The notes below the pieces were generated by a model. It was given only the letters and a program-made list of their open reading frames with translations, was not told the DNA's origin and did no database searches. DNA of 64,000 nucleotides from contig NZ_JACNMM010000009.1 in the NCBI RefSeq assembly GCF_020529025.1, positions 124,001 to 188,000 of the forward strand, in the 5' to 3' direction. Source of the stretch: Oceaniglobus trochenteri. GTDB taxonomy: Bacteria > Pseudomonadota > Alphaproteobacteria > Rhodobacterales > Rhodobacteraceae. A program made the translations under genes and the position numbers. Below are positions 55,802 through 64,000 of this stretch, one piece after another (position 1 is the first letter of the stretch; each line of letters starts with the position of its first letter).

Positions 55802-56524
55802 ATGGAGTGGCGCGACCAGGGGGTTCTTCTGACCGTGCGCCGCCACGGCGAATCCTCGGCCATCATCGAGGTGTTCACCACCGCCCACGGGCGCCATGCC
55901 GGGGTGGTGCGCGGCGGGGCAGGGCGGCGCATGTCGCCCATCCTGCAACCGGGCGCCCAGCTTGACCTGACCTGGCGCGCGCGGCTTGAAGATCACTTGG
56001 GCGCCTTCACCGTCGAACCCCTGGCCAGCCGGGCCGCCCTGATGGCGGGGCGCCTGCCCCTGGCCGGACTGAACGCCATCACCGCGCTTCTGTCGTTCTG
56101 TCTCCCCGAACGCGAAAGCCACCCTCTGCTCTATGCTCGCTCGATCGCGCTGCTGGACCTTTTGGGCGACAACGACGACTGGCCGCTGGCCTATCTGCAC
56201 TGGGAACAGGCCCTGCTTGAGGAAACGGGTTTCGGGCTTGATCTGACCAGCTGCGCCGCCACGGGCAGTTTCGATGACCTGGCCTATGTCTCGCCGCGCA
56301 CGGGGCGGGCGGTCAGCCGTCAGGGCGCGGGCGAATGGGCCGACCGTCTTTTGCCGTTGCCGCTGTGCATGCTGGGGCAGGGCACGGCATCGGCGGGCGA
56401 GTTGCAGGAGGGGCTGCGCACCACCGGCCATTTCCTTGAAACGCATCTGGCACCCTCCCTTGGCAACCGCCCGCTACCGGCGGCACGCCAAAGGCTGATC
56501 GACCTGTTCCGCCGTCATTTCTGA
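55802..56524 (+). CDS. recO: DNA repair protein RecO
   Basis: RecO loads RecA on single-stranded DNA together with RecR. The 240-residue product has the N-terminal OB-fold part ([26 protein letters not shown]), a helical middle, and a C-terminal helical part with [22 protein letters not shown]. The cysteine zinc motif of some RecO proteins is not seen. Its 3' end overlaps an opposite-strand gene by 10 bases. Confidence 0.93.
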   Translation: MEWRDQGVLLTVRRHGESSAIIEVFTTAHGRHAGVVRGGAGRRMSPILQPGAQLDLTWRARLEDHLGAFTVEPLASRAALMAGRLPLAGLNAITALLSFCLPERESHPLLYARSIALLDLLGDNDDWPLAYLHWEQALLEETGFGLDLTSCAATGSFDDLAYVSPRTGRAVSRQGAGEWADRLLPLPLCMLGQGTASAGELQEGLRTTGHFLETHLAPSLGNRPLPAARQRLIDLFRRHF

Positions 56525-56901
56525 GCGCGGAACACCATCTCGCGCGCGTCGCCGTCGCTCAGGATCACGACCGTGCCGGTGGCCTCGATCAGGGTCATGG
56601 CGCGCAGGGCGTCGAAAAACGCGGTTTCGGCGGCCTGTTCAGGGCAGGCCCGGCGGGTGCTGAGGATCGGGCCGATCTTCACCCAAGGATAGGGTTCGGT
56701 CTGCGGCGCCGACCAGCGGTTGCAGGGCGCCTTGCCCAGAACCTTGCCTTCGCCCGGAAAGCTGATGGTTGCGGTTGCCGGAAAATCCTTGCCGGCAATG
56801 CTCTCAAGGCGGAATTCGGTGTCGGGATCGACGAAAGCCGAAATGGTTTCGTCAGAGGCGGCGCAGGCGCCCAGAAGGGCGAGGATCATGAGGTGTTTCA
56901 T
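56515..56901 (-). CDS. Small lipoprotein with META/HslJ-like domain
   Basis: The 128-residue product has a lipobox LLGAC (Cys13) in its signal peptide, so the mature form should be lipid-anchored. The domain contains [11 protein letters not shown], reminiscent of the HslJ CNxxxG motif, and [19 protein letters not shown], like the TRMAC...E..F..AL of META domains. Function unknown; related proteins affect novobiocin resistance or motility. ATG 56901 gives a normal signal peptide. Confidence 0.82.
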   Translation of the reverse strand: MKHLMILALLGACAASDETISAFVDPDTEFRLESIAGKDFPATATISFPGEGKVLGKAPCNRWSAPQTEPYPWVKIGPILSTRRACPEQAAETAFFDALRAMTLIEATGTVVILSDGDAREMVFRAQK

Positions 56902-56989
56902 GGCGTCGGGATGCCAAGCGGCGGCGTGAAAGGCAAGTGGTGCCGTGGTGCCCCTTGGCAAGAATACGCCCGCCCACGGCCATCCATCA

Positions 56990-58678
56990 TCACCCCAGCA
57001 GGCGCCGGGCGATCACCTGTGCCTGGATCTCGGCGGCCCCTTCGAAGATGCTCAGGATTCGCGCATCGCAGAGGATGCGCGAGATCGGGTATTCCAGCGC
57101 AAAGCCGTTGCCGCCATGGATCTGCAATCCATTGTCGGCGGCGGCCCAGGCGACACGCGCCCCCAGCAGTTTCGCCATTCCCGCCTCAAGATCACACCGT
57201 TTGCCCGCATCCTTCTGGCGGGCGCTGAAATAGGTCAGCTGCCGCGCAACCATGATTTCAACGGCCATCATCGCCAGTTTGCCCGACACGCGCGGAAAGT
57301 CGATCAGCGCCTTGCCGAACTGCTTGCGGTCCTGCGCATAGGCAAGCGAGACATCCAGCGCCGATTGCGCCACGCCGATGGCGCGCGCGGCGGTCTGGAT
57401 GCGGGCGCTTTCGAAGGTTTCCATCAACTGCTTGAACCCCTGGCCGGTTTCCCCACCCAGCAGGTTGTCGCCCGCCACCGTGAAACCGTCGAAGGCCAGT
57501 TCGTATTCCTTCATCCCCCGGTAGCCCAACACGCCGATTTCGCCACCGCTCATCCCCGGGGTGGGGAAGGGGGCCGCGTCGTCCCCCGGCGTCTTTTCGG
57601 CCAGGAACATCGACAGCCCCCGGTAATCGCTGGTGGCGGGGTCGGTGCGGGCCAGCAGCGTCATCATATGGGTGCGGGCGGCATGGGTGATCCAGGTCTT
57701 GTTGCCGGTGATCCGCCAATCCGCGCCATCGCGCACCGCGCGGGTGCGCAACGCCCCGAGGTCCGAGCCGGTGTTGGGTTCGGTGAAGACCGCCGTCGGC
57801 AGGATCTCACCGCTGGCCAGCCCGGGCAGCCATTTCTCCTTCTGCGCCTCGGTGCCACCACAGAGGATCAGTTCGGCCGCGATCTCGCTTCGGGTGCCAA
57901 GGGAGCCGACACCGATATACCCGCGCGAAAGCTCTTCGCTCACCACGCACATGCTGGCCTTGGACAGGCCAAGCCCGCCATATTCCTCGGGAATGGTCAG
58001 GCCGAAGACCCCCAGGCCGGCCATCTCGGTGATGATCTCCATGGGGATCAGGCTGTCGGTCAGGTGCCAGCCATGGGCATGGGGGGCGACACGTTCCTGC
58101 GAAAAGCGGCGGAACTGGTCGCGGATCATCTCAAGCTCGTCGTCCAGGCCCGTCGCCCCCAGGGTGCTGCGCGCGGTCTGGTCCTGCATCAGCGCCACAA
58201 GCCGGCTGCGGGCGGCCTGGGTGTTGCCATCCCGGGTCAGGGCCATCACCGCGGGCACCATCAGCGCGCGCTGGTCCTCCTGCGACAGCCCGATATCCTG
58301 CGGGCGCAGCATTTCGCCCTGCGACATGGGCAGGCCGCCATAGACCTGCCAGAGGTATTCGCCAAAGGCGATCTGAAGGATCAACTGCTCGGTTTCCCCG
58401 AACCGCCCCTCCCCCTGAAGGGCAAGCGCCCAGCCCTGCATCTGGCGCAGCGCCTGGGCATAGGTGGCCAGCCAGGCCAGCCCGTGCGCCGCGACCTGAT
58501 GGGTTTCGATCAGCGGGCCCGAGACCTTGCCACCGGCCATGACCTTGCCGCGCAGGGTTTCGGTCGCCTTGGCGATCAGGGCGTCCAGGGCGGTCAGCGC
58601 CTCTTCGCACAGGGCCGGAAGGTCCTCCAGAAGTGGCTGATCGGGCGTTGCGGTCATCTGGTCGGCATCTCGGGGCAT
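56990..58678 (-). CDS. mcd: (2S)-methylsuccinyl-CoA dehydrogenase
   Basis: Mcd oxidises methylsuccinyl-CoA to mesaconyl-CoA in the ethylmalonyl-CoA pathway for acetyl-CoA assimilation. The 562-residue product has an N-terminal extension of about 160 residues (GGKVSGPLIETHQVAAHGLAWL, typical of Mcd) before an acyl-CoA dehydrogenase domain. The dehydrogenase part has FTEPNTGSDLGALRTRA and the catalytic-glutamate motif IFEGAAEIQ (Glu546). The length and the extension set it apart from ordinary acyl-CoA dehydrogenases of about 385 residues. ATG 58678 has GGAG 7 bases upstream. Other pathway genes (ccr, ecm, mch) are not in the window. Confidence 0.9.
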   Translation of the reverse strand: MPRDADQMTATPDQPLLEDLPALCEEALTALDALIAKATETLRGKVMAGGKVSGPLIETHQVAAHGLAWLATYAQALRQMQGWALALQGEGRFGETEQLILQIAFGEYLWQVYGGLPMSQGEMLRPQDIGLSQEDQRALMVPAVMALTRDGNTQAARSRLVALMQDQTARSTLGATGLDDELEMIRDQFRRFSQERVAPHAHGWHLTDSLIPMEIITEMAGLGVFGLTIPEEYGGLGLSKASMCVVSEELSRGYIGVGSLGTRSEIAAELILCGGTEAQKEKWLPGLASGEILPTAVFTEPNTGSDLGALRTRAVRDGADWRITGNKTWITHAARTHMMTLLARTDPATSDYRGLSMFLAEKTPGDDAAPFPTPGMSGGEIGVLGYRGMKEYELAFDGFTVAGDNLLGGETGQGFKQLMETFESARIQTAARAIGVAQSALDVSLAYAQDRKQFGKALIDFPRVSGKLAMMAVEIMVARQLTYFSARQKDAGKRCDLEAGMAKLLGARVAWAAADNGLQIHGGNGFALEYPISRILCDARILSIFEGAAEIQAQVIARRLLG

Positions 58679-58849
58679 CGGGGTCTCCGTCGCTGTGCAG
58701 TTGCAGCAATTGATAGGGTGGAATGCAGCGTGGCGCAATATAATTTCACCAGCGCCATAATTTACGAACATAAATGATCGGGTGGAAGGCCGTTGGCCCC
58801 CGCAGCCGACTGCGATAGAGAGGAGCGATGCGCAAGCCGGAGGCCGGAC

Positions 58850-59608
58850 ATGGATGAATTATCGCTTGCCGTCTGGGCGGCGATCTGCGGGGTGGCGGTT
58901 CTGGCGGGTTTCGTCAAGGGTGCGGTCGGCTTCGCGATGCCGACGATCATGATCTCCCTGCTCGGGTCGGTCCTGCCGCCCGACCGGGCGCTGGCGGCGC
59001 TGATCCTGCCCACGCTCTGCGCGAACGGCTGGCAGGCCCTGCGCGGCGGTTTGCCCGGCGCGCTGGCTTCGGCCCGGTTGCACTGGCGCTTCATTGCCAT
59101 GGTCATGATCTTCATCGCCCTTTCGGCGCAGATGGTGTCGCTACTGCCGACACGGGTGCTTTACCTGGTCCTCGGGGGGCCGATCATCCTTTTCGCCCTG
59201 GTGCAGCTTGCGGGCTGGACCCTGCGCATCGCGCCGCAATGGCGGGGCCGCGCCGAGCTGGGCATAGGTGCCTTTGCGGGCGCCATTGGCGGTGTCTCGG
59301 GGGTCTGGGGGCCGCCGACAGTGATGTATCTAACCGCGCTGGAAACCCCGAAGGTGGAACACATCCGGGTGCAGGGTGTGGTCTATGGCCTGGGGGCGGT
59401 GATGCTGCTGGGGGCGCATGTCCGCTCGGGCATCCTGAACGCCGAAACCCTGCCGCTGTCGCTGTTCATGCTGGTCCCCGCCGGGATCGGCCTGATGCTG
59501 GGCTTTCTCGCGCAGGACCGGCTGGATCAGGTGCGGTTCAAGAGGATGACCCTGATCGTGCTGGTGCTGGCCGGCGCAAACCTGCTGCGCCGCGGCCTGC
59601 TGGGATAG
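58850..59608 (+). CDS. TauE/SafE family permease
   Basis: The 252-residue product has seven to eight membrane helices and the family's paired segments, GFVKGAVGFAMPTIMISLLG (first half) and GAIGGVSGVWGPPTVMYLTAL (second half). TauE/SafE proteins export sulfite, sulfoacetate or other small anions. GGAGG precedes ATG 58850. It is divergent from mcd. Confidence 0.9.
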   Translation: MDELSLAVWAAICGVAVLAGFVKGAVGFAMPTIMISLLGSVLPPDRALAALILPTLCANGWQALRGGLPGALASARLHWRFIAMVMIFIALSAQMVSLLPTRVLYLVLGGPIILFALVQLAGWTLRIAPQWRGRAELGIGAFAGAIGGVSGVWGPPTVMYLTALETPKVEHIRVQGVVYGLGAVMLLGAHVRSGILNAETLPLSLFMLVPAGIGLMLGFLAQDRLDQVRFKRMTLIVLVLAGANLLRRGLLG

Positions 59609-59642
59609 GGGCGCCCCGTCGCGGAAGCGTACGACGCGCCCC

Positions 59643-59663
59643 TCTTTCTTGCCCGAAATACTC
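59643..59663 (-). repeat. Intergenic repeat, class A copy (minus orientation)
   Basis: TCTTTCTTGCCCGAAATACTC, followed by CCGCCGGAGG as at 27462. It lies between the converging tauE-like and pckA genes. Confidence 0.8.
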
Positions 59664-59712
59664 CCGCCGGAGGCCGGCGCCGCAAGGCGCCGATCCGGGG
59701 TTTGCGGCCATT

Positions 59713-61311
<1,599 letters not shown>

Positions 61312-61407
61312 GGTGCCGTTCTCCTGTAAGATCCATGATGCGGGGGCTGTTGCCTGTCTCCCCCGCCCGGGAAAAGGGAGAACATTTGTCGCCCGGGGCG
61401 CGCAAGT

Positions 61408-61442
61408 GTTTAGCGCAACCAGTTCCGGGTTTAGCGCAACCA
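61408..61442. promoter_or_regulatory. Two tandem GCGC-centred operator-like repeats upstream of pckA
   Basis: GTTTAGCGCAACCA occurs exactly at 61408-61421 and 61429-61442, 21 bases apart, which is two helical turns. Read on the pckA strand it is TGGTTGCGCTAAAC, a pseudo-palindrome around GCGC like LacI-family operators. In Rhodobacter the LacI-type regulator CceR controls central carbon genes from such sites, pckA among the expected targets; this identification is inference. Confidence 0.6.
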
Positions 61443-61500
61443 TGGCGCGCCGGGGGTTTTCCACAGCCCGGCGAACACCGCCAACGAAGGGAAAAGTGAG

Positions 61501-61539
61501 ACAATTTAGTCATTCCTAAGACCTTCGGGGCCAAATTGT
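61501..61539. promoter_or_regulatory. Inverted repeat upstream of chvI
   Basis: ACAATTT (61501-61507) and AAATTGT (61533-61539) are perfect reverse complements separated by 25 bases. It lies about 110 bases before the chvI start and could be a regulator site or leader stem. Confidence 0.4.
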
Positions 61540-61647
61540 GGCGCCGATACTGGCCTGATTCGCACTTAATTGTTGATTCTGGGACACCGAGACAGGATTA
61601 TGTTTGCAAAACAACAGAACAATAATCGAGCAGCACAAGGAAAACCT

Positions 61648-62349
61648 ATGTCGAGGATCGCATTGGTGGACGACGACAGGAACATCCTGACGTCCGTGTC
61701 CATGACTCTTGAGGCCGAGGGTTTCGAGGTTGAAACCTACAACGACGGGCAGGCCGCGCTGGATGCCTTCAACAAAAGACTGCCGGACATGGCCGTGTTC
61801 GACATCAAGATGCCGCGCATGGACGGGATGGACCTGTTGCAGCGCGTGCGCCAGAAAACCGCGATGCCCGTGATCTTCCTGACCTCGAAGGACGACGAGA
61901 TCGACGAGGTTCTGGGCCTGCGCATGGGCGCCGACGACTATGTGAAAAAGCCGTTTTCCCAGCGTCTTCTGGTGGAACGCATCCGCGCCCTGCTGCGCCG
62001 CCAGGAGGTGATCTCGGGCGATGACGTGACCGAGGCCGAGGCAAGCCAGGTCATGCAGCGCGGCGAATTGTCGATGGACCCGCTGCGCCATGCGGTGGTC
62101 TGGAAGGGCAAGGACGTATCGCTGACCGTGACCGAGTTCCTGCTGCTTCAGGCGCTGGCACAGCGCCCCGGTTTCGTGAAGTCGCGCGATCAGCTGATGG
62201 ACGTGGCCTATGACGATCAGGTCTATGTCGACGACCGCACCATCGACAGCCATATCAAGCGGTTGCGCAAGAAGATGCGCAGCGTCGACAACGATTTCTC
62301 GGCTATCGAAACGCTTTACGGTATCGGCTACCGCTACAACGAAGAGTAA
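61648..62349 (+). CDS. chvI: Response regulator ChvI (OmpR family)
   Basis: The 233-residue product has a receiver domain ([12 protein letters not shown], phosphorylation aspartate in [16 protein letters not shown], switch lysine in DDYVKKPF) and an OmpR-type winged-helix DNA-binding domain ([21 protein letters not shown] near the end). ATG 61648 follows AAGG. ChvI controls envelope, acid and host-association genes in alphaproteobacteria. It is followed by its sensor gene after 3 bases. Confidence 0.94.
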   Translation: MSRIALVDDDRNILTSVSMTLEAEGFEVETYNDGQAALDAFNKRLPDMAVFDIKMPRMDGMDLLQRVRQKTAMPVIFLTSKDDEIDEVLGLRMGADDYVKKPFSQRLLVERIRALLRRQEVISGDDVTEAEASQVMQRGELSMDPLRHAVVWKGKDVSLTVTEFLLLQALAQRPGFVKSRDQLMDVAYDDQVYVDDRTIDSHIKRLRKKMRSVDNDFSAIETLYGIGYRYNEE

Positions 62350-62352
62350 GCA

Positions 62353-64000
62353 ATGACGATGGCGTCGGGGATCGAGGTGGGCAAGGCAGGCAAGCAGCGC
62401 GGCGTTGTTCTGGGCGAGGACTGGACCAGCCCCGGCGCGGCCGTGGAGCAGGAGTTGCGCGATCGCCGCCAGAAACGCGGCCTGATCTCGATCAACCGTT
62501 CGCCGCTGGCGCGCAAGATCATCACCTTCAACCTGCTGGCGATCCTGGTTCTGGTGGCGGGGGTGCTTTATCTGAACCCCTTCCGCGACAGCCTTGTCGT
62601 GCAGCGCGAGGCATCCCTGGTCACCGAGGCCGGGCTGGTGGCCGATGTCTTTGCCGCGCGCATGGCCCGCGATGGCACGCCTGATACCGAAGCGGTGCTG
62701 GGCGATCTGAGCTTTGCCAATTCGAACGAGATTTTCGTCTATGACGCCACCGGTGCGCTGATTGGCTCCACCATAGGGATCGAACGGACACGGCCCGAAA
62801 CCTTCGCCCAGATCGACGCCGGGGAAGGGCGCACGATCATCACCGATTTCCTGAATTCCATCTGGGAAGGGCTTTCCGCCGTTTTCGCCGCGCGCAACGG
62901 CGATACCCCCGCCGCCGATTTCGAGGCGCAGGCCCGCCCCCTTGTCGAACGGACGCTGAGCGGAGCCGCCCAGGTGAACACCGGGGTCGATGCCAATGGC
63001 GGGGCGGTGTTCGCCGTCACCAGCCCGATCCGCCAGGGCGGCGATGTGGTGGGCGTGGTGGCCATCACCAGCGCCGCGGGCGAGATTGACCGCCTGGTGC
63101 GCGAAGAGCGCGAACAGGTGCTGCAGATGTTCGTCATCGCCATCCTTGTTTCCATCGGGCTGAGCCTGGTTCTGGCCTCGACCATTGCCAATCCCCTGTC
63201 CGATCTGGCGGCGGCGGCGGAAATCGGGCGTGACCGCAATTCGAAAACGGTCAAGCCCAGCCGCGTGCGCATTCCCGATCTGACGGCCCGCCCGGATGAG
63301 ATTGGCCGCCTGTCCGGTGCCCTGCGCGGCATGGTCGCCGCACTTTACGACCGGATCGATGCGAATGAACAGTTCGCCGCCGATGTCGCCCACGAAATCA
63401 AGAACCCGCTGGCCTCGTTGCGCTCGGCGGTGGGCAGCCTGCGGTTCGTCAAGAAAGACGAACAGCGCGAACGCCTTCTGGACGTGATCGACCATGACGT
63501 GCGCCGCCTTGACCGTCTGGTCAGCGACATTTCCAACGCCTCGCGGCTGGACAGCGAGCTGGTCAAGGAAGAGGAAGAAAGCTTCGATCTTCTGAACATG
63601 CTGGGCAACCTGACCGAGTATCTGGGCCAGGATGCCAAGAGCAAGGGGGTCGAGTTCATCTCGGACCTGCCGACCGATCCGATCATCATCGACGGGCTGG
63701 AAAGCCGGCTGGCGCAGGTCTTCGTGAACCTGATCACCAATGCCGTTTCCTTCTGCGAAGACGGCGACGCCATCCGCGTCTGGGCCCGCAAGCGTGAAAA
63801 CCGGGTGCTGATCGTGGTCGAGGATACCGGCCCCGGCATCCCCGAATCGGCGCTGAGCAAGGTGTTCAACCGCTTCTATTCCGAACGCCCGGAAGGTCAG
63901 TTCGGCAACAACTCGGGCCTCGGCCTCGCCATCTCCAAGCAGATCGTCGAGGCTCATGGCGGCGTGATCTGGGCCGAGAACATCCGCCCGACCGATGCCG
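62353..64000 (+). CDS. chvG: Sensor histidine kinase ChvG (cut by right window edge)
   Basis: The frame starts with ATG 62353 and is open to the end of the window (549 complete codons). It has an N-terminal cytoplasmic tail, a membrane helix (about residues 56-73), a periplasmic sensor domain, a second helix (about 256-275) with HAMP, and the kinase core. The phosphorylated histidine is His347 in DVAHEIKNPL; the N box (VNLITNAVSF) and the G boxes (EDTGPGI, NSGLGLAI) are intact. Only a short C-terminus is missing. ChvG pairs with ChvI; in relatives ExoR controls it, but no exoR is here. Confidence 0.93.
   Translation, partial: MTMASGIEVGKAGKQRGVVLGEDWTSPGAAVEQELRDRRQKRGLISINRSPLARKIITFNLLAILVLVAGVLYLNPFRDSLVVQREASLVTEAGLVADVFAARMARDGTPDTEAVLGDLSFANSNEIFVYDATGALIGSTIGIERTRPETFAQIDAGEGRTIITDFLNSIWEGLSAVFAARNGDTPAADFEAQARPLVERTLSGAAQVNTGVDANGGAVFAVTSPIRQGGDVVGVVAITSAAGEIDRLVREEREQVLQMFVIAILVSIGLSLVLASTIANPLSDLAAAAEIGRDRNSKTVKPSRVRIPDLTARPDEIGRLSGALRGMVAALYDRIDANEQFAADVAHEIKNPLASLRSAVGSLRFVKKDEQRERLLDVIDHDVRRLDRLVSDISNASRLDSELVKEEEESFDLLNMLGNLTEYLGQDAKSKGVEFISDLPTDPIIIDGLESRLAQVFVNLITNAVSFCEDGDAIRVWARKRENRVLIVVEDTGPGIPESALSKVFNRFYSERPEGQFGNNSGLGLAISKQIVEAHGGVIWAENIRPTDA

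Larger units (their letters stand above)
61312..61647. other. 336-base pckA-chvI intergenic region
   Basis: It holds two 14-base direct repeats (61408 and 61429), an inverted repeat (61501-61539) and AT-rich sequence near chvI. No gene is visible. An in-frame ATG at 61600 upstream of chvI would add sixteen residues that do not look like a receiver domain. Confidence 0.6.

Noticed and set aside
56955-56974. A further degenerate copy of the class A repeat near the mcd stop codon
   Set aside because: It shares GGCAAGAATAC and a CCGCC tract but lacks the ordered GAGTATTT...GCAAGAAAGA pattern; too weak to list.
56945-58777. A 610-codon plus-strand open frame opposite mcd
   Set aside because: It mirrors the mcd reading frame and shows no recognisable domain; mcd is clearly real.
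61516-63957. An 813-codon minus-strand open frame opposite chvI and chvG
   Set aside because: Both plus-strand genes have all their catalytic motifs; the antisense frame is His- and Gln-rich without any family features, as expected for a GC-rich shadow.

Overview
The window reads as a chromosomal segment of a GC-rich alphaproteobacterium of the Rhodobacteraceae type. The reasons are the FnrL-type sites on a ccoNOQP-ccoGHIS cluster, the pckA / chvI-chvG divergon, a methylsuccinyl-CoA dehydrogenase (ethylmalonyl-CoA pathway), the cobalamin gene set with a CbiG-CobJ fusion, a DUF1217 flagellar-type protein, and short GAGTATTT...GCAAGAAAGA repeats between genes. Coding density is high, many genes overlap by 1-4 bases, and I see no insertion sequence, prophage, CRISPR array or rRNA. 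One tRNA gene is present, tRNA-Gly(TCC).

Layout. 1-9.1 kb: a universal stress protein gene (cut by the left edge) diverges from ccoNOQP (cbb3 oxidase), followed by ccoGHIS (its assembly and copper loading). Perfect FNR-type boxes precede ccoN and ccoG. 9.1-14.8 kb: isovaleryl-CoA dehydrogenase, a small membrane protein, a DUF1217 protein, prs, an HCCA-isomerase-like thioredoxin-fold protein and an alpha/beta hydrolase. 14.8-18.3 kb (minus strand): a HAD hydrolase, ribF, a YcgN-type protein and a threonine-aldolase-like enzyme. 18.4-25.7 kb: tRNA-Gly, a lambda-crystallin-type dehydrogenase paired with a beta-keto acid cleavage enzyme, an ABC exporter, an acyl-CoA synthetase and a glutathionyl-hydroquinone reductase. 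26.0-33.7 kb: a corrin-ring cluster (small His-rich membrane protein, cbiX, cobH, cobL, cobI, cbiG-cobJ, cobM) interrupted by an opposite-strand formylglycine-generating enzyme.

34-45.5 kb: an RhlE helicase, a PatB/MalY-type C-S lyase, three tandem peptide-deformylase-like genes and fmt, then a minus-strand run of TRIC channel, rnhA, AI-2E-type permease, DUF3429, methyltransferase, LysE exporter, PPOX-fold protein and ispH. 45.6-56.9 kb: a monohaem cytochrome c, a YqaA-like membrane protein, a NYN nuclease, then the housekeeping run folK, rpoZ, rsh, DUF2062, pdxJ, lysE, acpS, lepB, rnc, era, DUF1491 and recO. 57-64 kb: mcd, a TauE-like permease, pckA, and chvI-chvG (chvG cut by the right edge).

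The items most worth a second look are: the third deformylase paralogue, which has lost both the cysteine metal ligand and the catalytic glutamate; the family of short intergenic repeats in two sequence classes, sometimes paired head to head; a formylglycine-generating enzyme with both catalytic cysteines but no sulfatase nearby; the dehydrogenase-BKACE pair of unknown substrate; and two LacI-like operators 21 bp apart in front of pckA. All family assignments come from reading the translated sequence and were not checked against a database.
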